Assembly (NCBI GenBank): GCA_963969595.1
Contig: OZ018408.1
Span: 36,394,108-36,458,107, forward strand
Origin: Neckera pumila
Lineage: Eukaryota > Streptophyta > Bryopsida > Hypnales > Neckeraceae
Length of the DNA: 64,000 nucleotides
Direction of reading: 5' to 3'
Shown here piece by piece: positions 12,078 through 24,175 of the stretch. The notes beneath the pieces were generated by a model. That model was not told the DNA's origin. It saw only the letters and a program-made list of their open reading frames with translations, and did not search any database. Every line of letters starts with the position of its first letter. Positions within the stretch are counted from its first letter, which is position 1. The position numbers and the translations under genes were made by a program.

Positions 12078-12756
12078 TAGGTATGTGGGCTTCAGTGTTA
12101 ACTTATTCTACAGTTTGAGGGTTACCGATTCAGTGTCAATGAATCCGATTTCTGACAGGGGATCCAAAGGCAACACATGATGAGAATCCGCATTGGAGGA
12201 GACGACTTGGATTCTGGTTAAGAGGATGACACCATGCTTCTGTCGAAGTGTTTGCACATTGCTCTGTCGTGCAATTTTGGGTGGCTTGTGGCATTTCCAA
12301 CCTGCAAAGAAAGACTGCAAACGATGAATTTGTGCCTAAAGAGTTTAGTCCTTTTATCTCCAAAGCCCAACTCCTGCACTGTGACAGCAGAGACCCTCTC
12401 TTTCGACACAACTCTGAAATATTAGGGGTGCCACGAAGGATCCTTGAATCTGATAACGGAAAAAACACTTGCAAGGCGATTGAAATTTACATATTTCTTC
12501 TCAGAACGTTACACAGCTGGTCACCAATCAAAACACAAAATTAGCTGAAAAAAGATCGCTAGTGGCTTCAGCTCCTGTGTGCGTCCTAGGTAGTAGGATA
12601 TATATTACGCAATACGCCGATAGGTCCTATAAATAGTTAAATAAACCTCCACATTAATGTGGTAAAATTAAACCCCTACATAAACCCCTCTACGATAATG
12701 TGGAAAACAACAGGCTCCCCTTTACTTAGAGAATATTCATTTGCCCATGCCATACG

Positions 12757-15700
12757 CTAAACCTTCTGCTTCTTCCTTAAAAGCTCGTCACTAAGTGCAA
12801 CCTCTGCTGCAACGCCCCCTGCGGCATTGCATGTTTGGTTTGCACCATTTTTTTCACCTCGAACCACCTGCAAATTCGTGCAGCAAGTCAAAAATCACAA
12901 TCACAGTACCGTAGTAGAGCACGTCAGAAACTCCGCAGAAAGATCATACAGACAAACTAGAAAGTAAATTGGAGAGTTGTCCCTGAGGTTCTAACTATCC
13001 TTACATAGCTGCCCCCCGCATCTCTGTACAAGACGAGCATATCCCGCTCCTGCAGATTGTGCGCCTTCACAAAATCACCTGCAGCGAGCACAACAGTTTC
13101 CCAATAAATGTCATAGACAGCAGCTGTCTGCTATGCCAAAGCACTGTAAGCATCCAGCTTGCAGGGTGGAGAGACTCTTTGCGTCACTTCAATCACCATT
13201 ATGTACTGTACAGTACAAGTGCGATTTAAGGAAGGTGTATAGAGTTCACAAAGATCATTGGGGTAAAAGAGTCAAATCTGCTGTGATCAATATACGCATG
13301 AATTCAATTGAAGGCCACTATAAGTGACCCCAATTCCACTCGAACATCACTGGCCATAGACATAGAGTCAAGTCATGCTTTCACTACTTGCTAATAAAGA
13401 ACAACCAAGCGTATGATTAGATGAGATGTTGATGATAGCAGGGCCAGTACAGGACACGAATTAGGTCCCCAACGGCTTAAGCATCCTCATATTTGATGCG
13501 TGTTTGACGATAGAAAAAAGACGGCACCAAATATCCTTTATAAATAGTTTGAAGCAAACAGGAAAATGAATCTCAACAAAACAGCAGAAGGACTTACGGG
13601 TATTTTCTAGCAGATACATGCGGCTCTTGTTATTCGACCAGAACCTGCCACCGAGCTAGCAGACATGTTACCGTCGACTCACAGCTCTAACTCTGGTCAG
13701 CATAAGCGCAAGTAGCAACAAGATCACAAAGAGTTGACTGGAAATCATGCTGCACAATCGACCATCCCAGGACAAGAACCAAATTACTGCACTAAAATGA
13801 AAACTTTGGACTCTACCGGTAACGGAATGTCCAGCATTGGCGAGAGTCGAAGTCTATCATGGTTAACAACACTCCTTCGCTGGCAACTAGAGGCGGCAAA
13901 TGGGCTTCTGCTTCTTTCTGCGTAGCACAAGGCAGAATCATTTTAGTCAAGAGTTTAAACGCATGCAGAACAGCAGTATGACCTATTGCACCGAAAAAGA
14001 AGAGGAATCCTTGAATCAGAAGCTTCACTACGAGAACTTGCAGGCAAAAATGGTCCAAAAACTTAGATACAACACCTATTTCTAAGTCGCCTTTGTTTAA
14101 AAAAACTCTACATACTACCTCCTTTCTGCTTCAGGTGATGCTGAACTCGGCATGCTACCGCCACACTCACAAAAAAGTCAGATTGAAATAAACAAAGCAT
14201 GCTTCCCCAATACTCTGGCAAACACAGATAAGGTAAAAGGCATTTTTCAATACCTTGGGAAGCACAATGCGCCCAAGACTGCTCACGCCACTAGGACTCA
14301 GCTGCTTTGCCAAGAGCAAAATCAAATCGGTCGTATTAAGTCCCTGTATCGCTTGAAATATGACACGAAAAACGACAGCATTGGTAAGTGGATAAAGGGA
14401 AGAACACACCAAGGCAGGAGAAACTATCATGCACTTTCCTAACATGATGTACATTTCTAACTCTTCAACCTTTTTAGCTAGCCAACGAAGCTATGCAACC
14501 AAGGTAGCAGCCTCTGCCAAAATCTAGCTTACTTTGGACAACGCAAGAAATGGATGAGGAGCGAGGAGATGGCCCAAGCTCATGTGATCTAGAGGTGGCC
14601 GCTAATGCGATGATCTACTAATGTAAGGTGTCCATTGACCATACAGTAAGGGAGAGGCTCTATTGATCATGCAGGTGAACTTTGAACCTTTCCGTCCAAC
14701 AATCTAGAACTTGCACCATCTAAAAGTTAGCACATTGATCTTGTGTTAAGCAACAAGACACTAGCAAAGAAAGGAATGCCAATACATCAAGTATTTTCAC
14801 AATTAGCAGAACTCGAGGCTCACCTGCACGGCCAATGGAGCCTCGAATGTACTGTATGGTTTAGGGAGCCTCTACCTTAGATTCCAAAGTCCATGAAATG
14901 GAAGAAAATGAAAGCGTACCTGTCCAACAGGAGCAACGGCAAGACTCTGGTTAGTTGTAATTTCCAGTCTCCCGCTGCGCACAGCAGCAACGTGAGCAGG
15001 TATCACTGTGGAGCGTGGTTGGAGGTGATCACTTCCATGTACTCTGCTCCTTTTTATTCGACTCTTCCGAAATGCTCGTGTCATAGCATCACTAGAGTGC
15101 ACATCCTCCTGCACGAGAGGGCTGAAATACGGAACCCCCATCATGGACATGTACATCGGTTGCACCCCTATGGGAAACGGAGCATACCCTGCAAAAGGAG
15201 GAGGATACGGGTAACAGAAGTTCGGGAAATAGCCACTCATGTCAAATCCCATTGAATAAGGCTCTCCTCCATGGACACTGCGAGCCCACTCTTCCTGTCC
15301 GCGAACCTGCACATCTGACCGAGCATTCTGTCTCTCCGACTCTTCAGGAGGGCACTTGTTGTGAGTGCCCACCTTGGCCTCGCCATAGTGCAAGCAGAAC
15401 TGCTCCAAACCTCGTGTAAAAGCCTCCGGGTTCACGTCACCCGGGTCCCGACTCTCTTGAAAGAATTTCACATAGTCACGCACGGCTTTCAGCCCTTTGG
15501 TGCCACGACCAAGGCGCTCAATGGCTGCACGCAGAGCACTTTCGTTCGCTGTATCCTTTTTCGGTATGTCTCGTAAGTTGCTGTGGATAGAACACTCAGG
15601 AAATGGACTCGTAGCGGCTTCAGATTCCTCCTCAATTGGGTTTCCAAATCTCGTTGGTAGCCCCACTGTAACGGAAACCACGCTGGGGATGCCAGAAGGG

Positions 15701-15924
15701 TGTGGAGCTTTGCAAAAATTGGATTGATGGGCTTCGTTGCTCTCGCTTTCTGCACCTGAATCCTCATTTACTAGCACTGTGGAATGGTCATCCGATGGAT
15801 CTTCTTGAAGACCGACGCCCCATCCATCGAGGTGGCGACCAACGTCCCCCATCGTGCCGCATCTAGTCAACAGGAGCTTCACATGCGGCTGAAATGTGTC
15901 CTTCCGTTGTGAATCCATGGTCAT
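12757..15924 (-). CDS. ABI3/VP1-like B3-domain transcription factor, copy 1 (AFL-1)
   Basis: Six exons on the minus strand: 15924-14920, 14343-14254, 13917-13817, 13644-13598, 13078-13005 and 12867-12757. All introns are GT-AG. The spliced frame is 1428 nt, 475 aa, ending TAG. The B3 DNA-binding domain covers about residues 344-446 and spans exons 2-6: VSSLGRIVLPK, KEAEAHLPPL, WTFRYRFWSNNKSRMYLLEN, DFVKAHNLQERD, then SYVVRGEK. This is the ABI3/FUS3/LEC2/VP1 type, not the ARF or RAV type. Exon 1 holds a B1-like stretch at about 128-157 (ALRAAIERLGRGTKGLKAVR), a Tyr/Pro-rich region at 222-268, and a basic B2-like stretch at 279-296 with a candidate nuclear signal (RKSRIKRSRVHG). Family members are nuclear regulators binding RY motifs (CATGCA) in ABA, desiccation and seed or reserve programmes. 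A Ser replaces the Pro usual in FWPNNKSR. The ATG at 15924 is the first of two (MTM); the leader may contain introns. Confidence 0.88.
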
Positions 15925-17370
15925 GTTGTGTACTCGTAAGTGTCTACCAGTTCCAGTTGCTTGAACCTACGAAGCACAAAAATATGCACAAAGTTTGAGA
16001 CAAAGTTGTGCTACGAACAATCTCGTAAGTGCTATGAACCACCACCGCAGCTCATTGAACTGCATTCAACCTTAATGACAATGCTTACAATTCACTCTTC
16101 CCTGTTTGAAGGAAACCGAAAATGCTTACCACACTTGCAGATCATGATCATACAAGCGAGTTAATGGAAGATTTAGCAATAGGTCATCGACATACCAGCA
16201 ATCCAGTACACTAGAAACTGAACTGAAGCAACACCGCAGATGTTAGGAAGAGCCAAATCGAGCAGCAGCATCCTTCCTTCATACCAGAACTGCAAAACTC
16301 ATTGAAATTCACGAAGTGCCCATCCCCAGAATATGACAAGGAATATCCAGACACATCTTCATCCCAGCGAAAGCCACACTCCAAGAAGAAGAATCTTCAT
16401 AAATTCTTAAAGTACAGCAGAAGACGAAAATTTCCCCAAACATGTCCCATCGTCTCCGACACTCACTTCAACGCAAGCTCCCACATCAACACTCTAGTAC
16501 CATTTCTTTTCCAACACGCACTTTCAAGAGCACCGACTCTCTCCAAACACCGACTCTCTCCAAACACCCCATAATAGTTATAAAAACACAAGAAAGAAAA
16601 CAAAACCAGTAAACCGACAGCGAACGAAAGGTTTAATCCCACCACTCCACCTCCCCAAACACACAGTTCCCAATAGTACCCCACCTCGCAACAACTCACG
16701 CAAATCGCAAGAGCAAACGCGGGACCCCTTTAAAACAACAAAACTCCAACAAAACTGGAATCCACCCCACCGATCGGCCCATTGCCTTCAAGAAAAACAC
16801 CCACCTCAACAACCAGAAGAATGACCAGGAACAGAGGAAAATAATTCTCGAAATACACAAGGGAGACAAGCCCATGAGCTGCAATCACCTGTCAAATGGG
16901 GCGTCATGCATGAGTCCCGAAGAGAATTGCAAACTGTGTGCATGTGTTGCAACAGCTGGGCGATGGATCTTGCACTGAGAGTTGTATGCTTGGGGTGACT
17001 GATTGATCTTCTAGTGAGAATAGTTTGGACTTTGGAGAGGGAGTGCTTTGAGAGCTTGAGCTTGGAGCTTTTGGAGTTTGGAGTTTGGAATTTTGACTGG
17101 CAGCAGGGCTATGGCGGTGTGCATGGCCGCAGTAGGCTTAGTGTTCGCCAAAGTGGAAAGCTTAGGACTCACGAGAGATCATGCAATTGTTCGAATCGTG
17201 ATATCTTTCGCAAGCATGGCGGCCATGTGGCGACGGCCAACTGCATGGAGGGCCGCACTGCAGGCAGCCTTGGTCGTAGAATTCGAGAGAATGAGAATCT
17301 CTGCCGCGTCTTCAACGGCCGCGGTTATGGGTCATGAGGACTCCGACTGCTGCATGCGTCAATGAGAAAG
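15925..17370 (-). promoter_or_regulatory. 5' leader and promoter region of AFL-1, with RY cluster
   Basis: This region is conserved in copy 2 (38279-40140) but has no conserved reading frame. Possible leader splice sites on the minus strand are ACAG|GTGATT near 16887 (donor) and pyrimidine-rich acceptors near 16290 and 15970. Further upstream the sequence is GC-rich. RY words (CATGCA or its inverse) occur at 16905-16912 (as CATGCATG), 16939, 17120, 17180, 17242 and 17351. A TATA box is not evident. Confidence 0.55.
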
Positions 17371-17968
17371 TTTGAATTTGTACCCCCAAAACCGCCACTA
17401 AATCCTACTGTGCCTAATAACTATCAGAGTGTTCAAATATTTTTTACTTTTTATTGTTGGGAAGTGAAAGGAAGTCTCAACACACCAAAAAAAAACGCGA
17501 CATTTGGATACCATGTGCAAAAGTTATGAAGGAACAAAATTTGGTTTTAAATTATTTCTTCCATCTAGGTACATAATTGATTTTGAAGATGTACACAAAA
17601 ATGAAGATGACGGTTTGGGGTTCGTGGTGCATTTAGAGGTGCCCACCTTATCCTATCTATAGAAGGTAAACCACCCCATTATAGGCAGAATTACTTTTTT
17701 TTGTCCTCATGGCATTGTTGAAATGTGCTAAAGTGGAAGCACTCATTCCCGTTCGTTAAAACAAACCATCATAGTGGGGAGGCACCTTTTAGTAGTATTA
17801 GCAATTGAAAATCAATTTTTCAAAAAAGAAAAAAAAAATTTGGACAAGCCATCTAATTCCTATGAATTTTCAAAGTAGAACTCCTTAGGCACCTTAAACC
17901 GCACTCTAGTAGTAAGTTGATTCCGATTTAGAAATCTAAAAGAAGCAGCATTCACCAACCACAATTAA

Positions 17969-18103
17969 GCATGGGGATGGTTATATGGTACTTTGAGGGA
18001 CGTTTACTATGCTGCAATGGCTACATGGGCGAGAATGGATGTTTCTACCTTAGCTTTTGTCCTTGATATAAAGACAAATGTGAGAATCAATAAGAACAAT
18101 TGA
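17969..18103 (+). pseudogene. coding-like relic, tandem copy 1
   Basis: One frame reads AWGWLYGTLRDVYYAAMATW and continues to a TGA. It parallels copy 2 at 18363-18596 at the protein level with the same stop. Upstream in this copy the frame is broken by stop codons. I do not recognise the protein. It may be the last exon of a decayed gene or part of a transposon. Confidence 0.3.
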
Positions 18104-18362
18104 AATTCTATTTTGTCAAAAGTATGAATTTGTTGTGAATTTTTGAAAAATGCTACTCATTAACCCCAAAGAGTAACTAGACTATACCAAACCAATAAAA
18201 AATTTATCGATGTTGGTTGTTTTACTCACCTAAATTAGTTACAATATTTCCTAACGTGACTACAATATAAAGGCCTAAAAAAGTAACTTCTTGTAATGGA
18301 TTTACACTTAGAAGGTAGACATCAAGAATTTTAGGGCATGTCAATATCAATGGTGCATTGAA

Positions 18363-18596
18363 ATGCTAAGGCACCTTAGGCACCCCAAAGCGCACTCTAG
18401 TAAAGCTGAATTGATTTTGAAACGGAAATCTAAAGAAGCAGCATCCACCAACCAAAATAAAGCATGGGGATGGTTTAATGATACTTTGAAGGGCACATAC
18501 TATGCTGCAATGGCTACATGGACAAGAATGGGTGTTTCCACTTTAACCTTTCTCCTTGACATAAAGACAAATGTGAAAAACAATAAGAGCAATTGA
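18363..18596 (+). pseudogene. coding-like relic, tandem copy 2 (77 codons)
   Basis: An open frame with AWGWFNDTLKGTYYAAMATW followed by a hydrophobic stretch (about residues 49-66) and a basic tail. The tandem neighbour has the same C-terminal frame with substitutions only, no indels. No family is recognised, no splice partner is visible, and the frame could be chance similarity preserved by recent duplication. Confidence 0.3.
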
Positions 18597-19198
18597 AATG
18601 ATATTTTGTCAAAAGAATTGAATTTGTTATGAGTTTTTGAGGATTGTTATTCATTAACCCCAAAGAGTCTTTAGACTATACCTAACCAATAAAAAATGTA
18701 TCCATAATGGTTATCTTACTCACCTAAATTAGTTACAATGCTTCCTAACATGGCCACAATATAAAAGCCTAAAAAAGTCACTTCTTGTAAAGATTTACAC
18801 TCAAAGGTAAACATTAGGAATTTCAAGGCATGTCAATATGGTGCATTGAAATGCTAAATCAAGATAATTTGGTGCCAACTCAAATAAAAATAATTGAAAA
18901 AATGACACTGAAATGACTTCTACTGTAAAAATGGCATTAAACTAGACTAGTCCAACTTTTCTGATGGAATTTCCTATAGTGGTCACTAATCATTCATTAC
19001 CATCACCTAAGCTACATTGGTTATAGCCACCAAGTGAACCCAATGTAGTCCAAATCTTGTTTATTGATAATAGTCATTTATGGATTGATGCAAGATTTTT
19101 GATGGATCATTTCTTAAGTGTCTAAAATTGATGGGTGTTTCGCCTAGAGTGGGGTGGTTTATTTTATATTAACTCTTGAGAGAGAATGCATCTATTAA

Positions 19199-20112
19199 CC
19201 CCTAAAGTTCCATGATTATGTTTTTACTAAAAACGCTCAAAAATTGCCATTTTTAGAACAAGTACCAAATTTTTTGAAAAAAACTTTTTTGACACATGTA
19301 ACTGTAGGATCTTGTAATAAACTAGTTTGAGAAGATGTGGAAAAAATTTCAAAATTTTTTACCATTTAGATTGCAAGATAAAAGCATTTTGAATTGACAA
19401 AAAAACTTTTTCTTTCTCTACGAAAAACCAGGCACCTGCACTTCACAAGGTCAAAGTTGTATGAAAAAATGTTCCAAAATGGTGGTAAATCTTTGGATTC
19501 ATTACTGAAGGCAAGTTGACTACATGCTTAAAAAATTTCACATCATTTGGAATTGTACAACATATAGGAAAAAAATAGTAAGTAGACAATGATTCAAAAT
19601 ACTAAATTGTTAAGAATTTCATTTTGGAATTGAAAAATGTCAATCTCAATGGTTGAAATGTTGTAATAAACAATCTTCATTCTTATGATATTATTTTTTT
19701 CAAGAAATATTGAAAATTGTGTAAGATAAAGGACTTCAAAGTTTATTTTAGAGTAGAGAATCCATAACTGCCCGCAAACAAGAAATCCTCATAACTTTTG
19801 ACTCATTGGTCAAAATGGAATGATTCAAAGCTTTCCACTGATATGCAACTTTTGAAAATCAATTTCAAACTTTTGTTTTTGAAAAAAGTGATTTAAATTT
19901 GTCCCGGATTGCCCATTTACAAAAAAAAGTAACATATTAGACCACTACTTTTTATTCATATTTCCAAATGTCATGATATTTATTGCATATGAAAGATATT
20001 CCTTTCCCCCACATTCTATTAAAATTTGGTTAAAAAATATGGAAATCTCTAGTCATGCATACCTGCCCAAAATTTCTATGTAGCCAAAAAATGCATGTTG
20101 GTCCTTTAGAGG
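19199..20112. mobile_element. TTAA-target element 3 (914 bp)
   Basis: Starts CCCCTAAAGTTCCATG and ends with CTTTAGAGG, with TTAA flanking at 19195-19198 and 20113-20116. The interior resembles the partial element at 20618 and the one starting at 62172. No transposase frame. Confidence 0.8.
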
Positions 20113-20617
20113 TTAACTGGATGATGATTGTCTTGAGAGCTTATTGTGGGGGCTATAAGAAACGGATGCAGTATGTTATTTTCAAGCATGTGTTTAAAAA
20201 GTAATTTTTGTGTATTGTTCAATAATGAGATTAGCATGGTCATTGATGCTTCAAGATTATTGTGCAAGTTTTTGAATGAATTTATATAAGGATGGAAGGA
20301 AAATAGAAATTTACAAAAATAAAGATATAATGTTTAGATTCTTTTCATTTCGTAGTATATTTTGCCAAGAAAGCTTAAAATCTACATTGGCCTTTTTTCC
20401 AAAGGTTTTTAGGGTTCAAATGTACAATCATGCCACAAAGTCTGCTCTCAATGTCATCCAAAATTACATAGCACTCTCTAGGTTAAAATCCAAATTTTTG
20501 ACAGTCAAGAAAAAATTATTCAGTTGGAGTGTTGTTGAAAACGTTGCAACAGTTGTACTATTAGGCTAAGGATAGTACACCTAGCCACTTATCAGTGACC
20601 TTTTTCTAAAATTTGTC

Positions 20618-21107
20618 AATTTGACAAAATGCCAATTTCAACGGTTGTAAAGTTTTAGTAAACAATCTACACCCAATGTTTTTTGTTTTTTTCAAAAATA
20701 TTAAAAATCAAGTTAAATAAAGGACTTCAAAGTTTATTTTAGAATAGAGAATCTCAGAATCCATAACTGCTTACAAACTAAAACTCCTCATAACTTTCAT
20801 TTCATTAATCAAAATAGAATGCTTTAAAGCTTTCCATGTATATCTAAGTCTAGAAAATCAATTTCAATTTTTTGTTTTAAAAAAGTGATTTTTTTAATGT
20901 GCCTAAACTGTCCAGTCAAGGAAAAAACTACATATTGTAAATAATTTTTATACTATGCAGTCAAAAGTTATCAAAACTGTTGAGCCTTAAAGCTACTCCT
21001 TAGGCATGTTGTGTGAAAATTTCAAAGAAATAAAATAATTTTTTTGTTTGTAGTGAGCTGCTAGAAATCACCATATTACCAAAAAATGCCATTTGGTCCT
21101 TCAGGGG
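20618..21107. mobile_element. right half of a TTAA-target element
   Basis: The right end, TTTGGTCCTTCAGGGG followed by TTAA (21108-21111), is clear. The body matches 19640-20112 and 10650-10988. I find no left terminus, so the copy is truncated. The left limit is approximate. Confidence 0.65.
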
Positions 21108-22107
21108 TTAAGTTGGAAAAACATTCTACAATAGTCATACAATATGTGCAATGACATATAATCAATTGTTAATTCATATGACATGACATGTATTCCCTTT
21201 GTCCCATTTTAGTAGTCCTTTTTGTTTCTTTTATGTATACTGAATTATTTGTCTTCTTTACTTCAGATTTGAATTTAAGGTTGAATTTTTTTTTTTTGGT
21301 ATTTGCCATCAATTAACTAATGATATGAAGACAAGGATTCTTATAGATGAAAAAAGTTCTCAAAATTGAATTTTTAATAGAAATTTGAAGTTGACTAGAT
21401 CAAAGACTGAAAGATATTGAAATATTTATTGAATCTATTGAATTTGAAGCCATTCTTGGGCAAACTAAACACATTGAGAAGGCAAGGGAGTTGCATTGAA
21501 AGTCTTATTTTTCTATAAAGCCTATCCTTGCTTATATGTTATATGTGGCACTTGTGTCTATTGCAACTTCCTATGTTCTGATCTTTCTTTGGTTGCATTT
21601 AAGAGGATACATTAAACATTCACTATAGAACACTCATTTGCTTGTAAAATGCATTGAAAAATCATTGTCAAATCCTTAATACTTTCAAAACTGCAAAAAA
21701 TGACTAATAAAATGAGATATAGGGTTTATATAAGTTATACTATTATGCAACAGGTCCTTGTGTGTGCAAAGTTGTTTAAATAAATTAACAAAAATTTGCA
21801 CATGCAATTAACCTCCAAAATGTATTTGTGAAAAGAGGTTGCAAAAGAGAACATGAAAATGTTGTGGTACATCCTCTTGCTTGTACAAGTGATACACAAG
21901 ATATAGATACAATAATAACTTATTGTAGCCTCTAATTGCTTGATTCCAAATAATGTCTTTAGGGCATCATAAATCAGAGGACACTAAAGGCATCCAATAA
22001 CTACACAAGGAAGGCCATGTCTAAAATCCATCTATGATTGTCATACTTTCCTTGCCCAAACTTGTCAATATAGTATTGTCATTTGATATCCTATTTCCAA
22101 ATTTGGA

Positions 22108-24175
22108 AATAATATATTGAATTGTTATGACTCTTCGGTTTGTGGTAAAAGTACAAGTTGACTACTAGATTTGATAAATAATTAATACAAGAAGAAAACC
22201 ATGTTCATTCAATTATATAAAATCAAACATGGAGACATTGTTTCAGATGTCTATGCCCATTAGTATAGATGTCCTAAAAATTGTGTCAAGATTGACATGG
22301 CAAAAGCATCAAAAATCTCAAATAACATGCCTTGTAATCTACACTGAATAGGGGTATAAGGGGACCCATACTAATTAATCGACATCCCTCACTATATAAA
22401 TATCTATTGTGGGTTGTACATCTTGTCTCAAATATGTACAGTTTCTAAAGAATGGTCCCTTTAATTATTTGGTCCCCTTAATACCCCTATTCAGTGTAGA
22501 TGTTTTTAGCTAATGTCTACAAAAACATGGGTTTCATGATGTGGCATCTAACGTGGCAACAAAAAAGTTACGTCACAGTATCTAGTGAAGATGATGTGGC
22601 ATGCCTATTCAACACGCTTTTGATACAAATTAATACAATTTGTGCATACCATATCCATAGAGCAAGGTTGTCAAAAAATAATTATATAAAAAAAAACTCC
22701 AAAAAAATTTTGAACCAAAAAATTGTCAAATTCAGCAAGAATAAAATGACCAAGTTGTAGTAAAAAAGGAAAATGTCCAATGTTAGCTAGAAAGTCTAAA
22801 GTAATTAAATTCCAAAGACCATCAAGAATTTTTTTGATGGCAAACTAAAGGAACTACTTCACTGACATTTTGTTAGAATGACGAGTGAAGAGGTTGTTTT
22901 TATAATGAAATCCATTGTTTGTCATAATTTTCAAAGGATATTTATAGGATATTTTGAAGATGAAAGCTTAACGGCTAGACATTATTTTAGACATGTGAAT
23001 ATTGTTTTAGAAATTCTACTTTGAACACAATTCTTCCTTTACATATCCCACATGAGTTGTTCTGTTTCGTACCACCCCACTTGAATAAAGAGCTTCTCTT
23101 TTCATCCATGGTATACATCCATCCATTTTCTACTTTTTGCAAAGCATGCCAAGTGGCTGCCTTTCCCAAGTGTTTTCCAAATCTAATCATCTTGTTACCT
23201 CATCCCATAGGAACTTTCACATACTTATCCACAATTGGAATGACTTCGTTCATTGACGTAGTACTACTATGTTTCTTGGACGTTCAAAAAAATATCACTA
23301 TATTGTATTCATGTCAAATAAAACATCGACATCAATGATAGCATCAATTTTTTTTTTTTCAATAATTTGCCAAAGTTCTCCGCAATATCCACAAAAGTAT
23401 GCTTTTTTGAGACATCGACCCTTAGACATCTTGATGTTTCATAAAACATGCATGTCTCTGGCTACCATTAGAAAAAACACAGATTTATTCTAGTGTAATG
23501 CAAAGATCCAATCAACTAATCTTCTAGTAGTACCTCTTTTTTAAACTTTGTAGATTGCACTCAAATGACTATTGACCAAGGAAAAGTGACGACCATCTCA
23601 GTTTAGTAAGGGGATTAACAATTGCATAGGATCTATATTTAATTTGGTTGCCATGGCCGTGGCCATGGCTCCACTCCACCTATATTGTTGATGGACAATA
23701 GTAATGGTATGATTAAGGGTTCTTTTAGGTGTCTGCATGTCCCATGTCTAGTGCAAAATTCCTATTCAATTAATTATAGACAAATCCATAGTTTAGAATT
23801 AATTAAAATCGCATTTGTAAGTGAATGATGAAACATGGTATATATATAATCCAAATGCAAACTCTTGAATAAAAAATGAATTAGAATCATCATTTTGGAT
23901 CAAAATACACTATAAAATATAAAATAGACAAGTGTCAGCTACCAGCTGATACACTTTTAATTACAAAAAATATTTACAATTTGTGGATTTGTCCATAATT
24001 TGCTGAATAGGGGTTATGAGATGACTACTACCTACAACCATCTCATTGGTTGGTTTTCCTAGTCTTTAGATATTGCCTTGGCTAAACAAGTCATAATTAG
24101 TGCCAGATTATGTAAATCACATTAGGCACCCAAGTGTGAACGTGGACTGCAAATTTCTTGAAATGGCCGTATTTG
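22108..24175. other. about 2.07-kb insertion in segment B
   Basis: Segment A reads continuously from CTATTTCCAAGTTTGG into TTGTCAATATAG (near 8450), while B is interrupted here. The insert contains the MITE at 22342 and, around 22990-23110, sequence like one end of the foldback family (AATAAAGAGCTTCTCTT). I see no inverted termini for the whole insert. Confidence 0.6.
22342..22496. mobile_element. TA-flanked MITE, 155 bp
   Basis: Inverted ends CACTGAATAGGGGTAT(T)AAGGGGACC, about 25 bp, with TA on both sides (22340-22341, 22497-22498). Tc1/mariner-type by target site. Part of the end sequence (TGCTGAATAGGGGTTATGAG) recurs at 24001. Confidence 0.75.

Larger units (their letters stand above)
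7655..19015. repeat. segment A of a direct segmental duplication (contains AFL-1)
   Basis: This unit is collinear with segment B at 21420-40545. Anchors in order: 7658 with 21423, 8440 with 24175, 9361 with 25183, 10992 with 28744, 11640 with 34139, the AFL gene, 17655 with 40175, and 18965 with 40500. Segment A is about 11.4 kb. It carries a (TG)n run, the TTAA element at 10257, the MITE at 11847 and an internal tandem repeat that segment B lacks. Outer parts differ visibly, while the AFL exons and several introns are nearly identical. Confidence 0.85.
17371..19194. other. distal end of segment A with an internal tandem repeat
   Basis: Two copies of an approximately 490-bp unit stand side by side (about 17885-18360 and 18370-18850). 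Segment B has only one partial copy (about 40160-40540). The repeat contains the coding-like stretch listed separately. Otherwise AT-rich and gene-free. Confidence 0.6.

Noticed and set aside
12956..13004. Read-through of AFL-1 exon 5 giving SYVRIVRTSG and a stop
   Set aside because: Splicing TAT|GTAAGG to the acceptor at 12868 gives SYVVRGEK, the usual last strand of the B3 domain, and both gene copies keep it.
13133..13327. Forward frame present in both segments (also at 35500)
   Set aside because: It lies in AFL intron 4, on the opposite strand, and is conserved only because the duplicated introns are nearly identical.
14872..14919. AFL-1 exon 1 frame continuing 15 codons past residue 335
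   Set aside because: A donor CAG|GTACGC at 14920/14919 and a phase-0 acceptor before GLNTTD at 14343 give the B3 domain. The extension is intron.
17014..17365. Forward frames in the GC-rich AFL upstream region
   Set aside because: The frames are not preserved in the second copy, which has indels and repeats. Better explained as promoter and leader DNA.
21250..21310. Possible LTR or retrotransposon end in the T-rich tract
   Set aside because: No primer-binding site, polypurine tract, paired LTR or pol frame was found.
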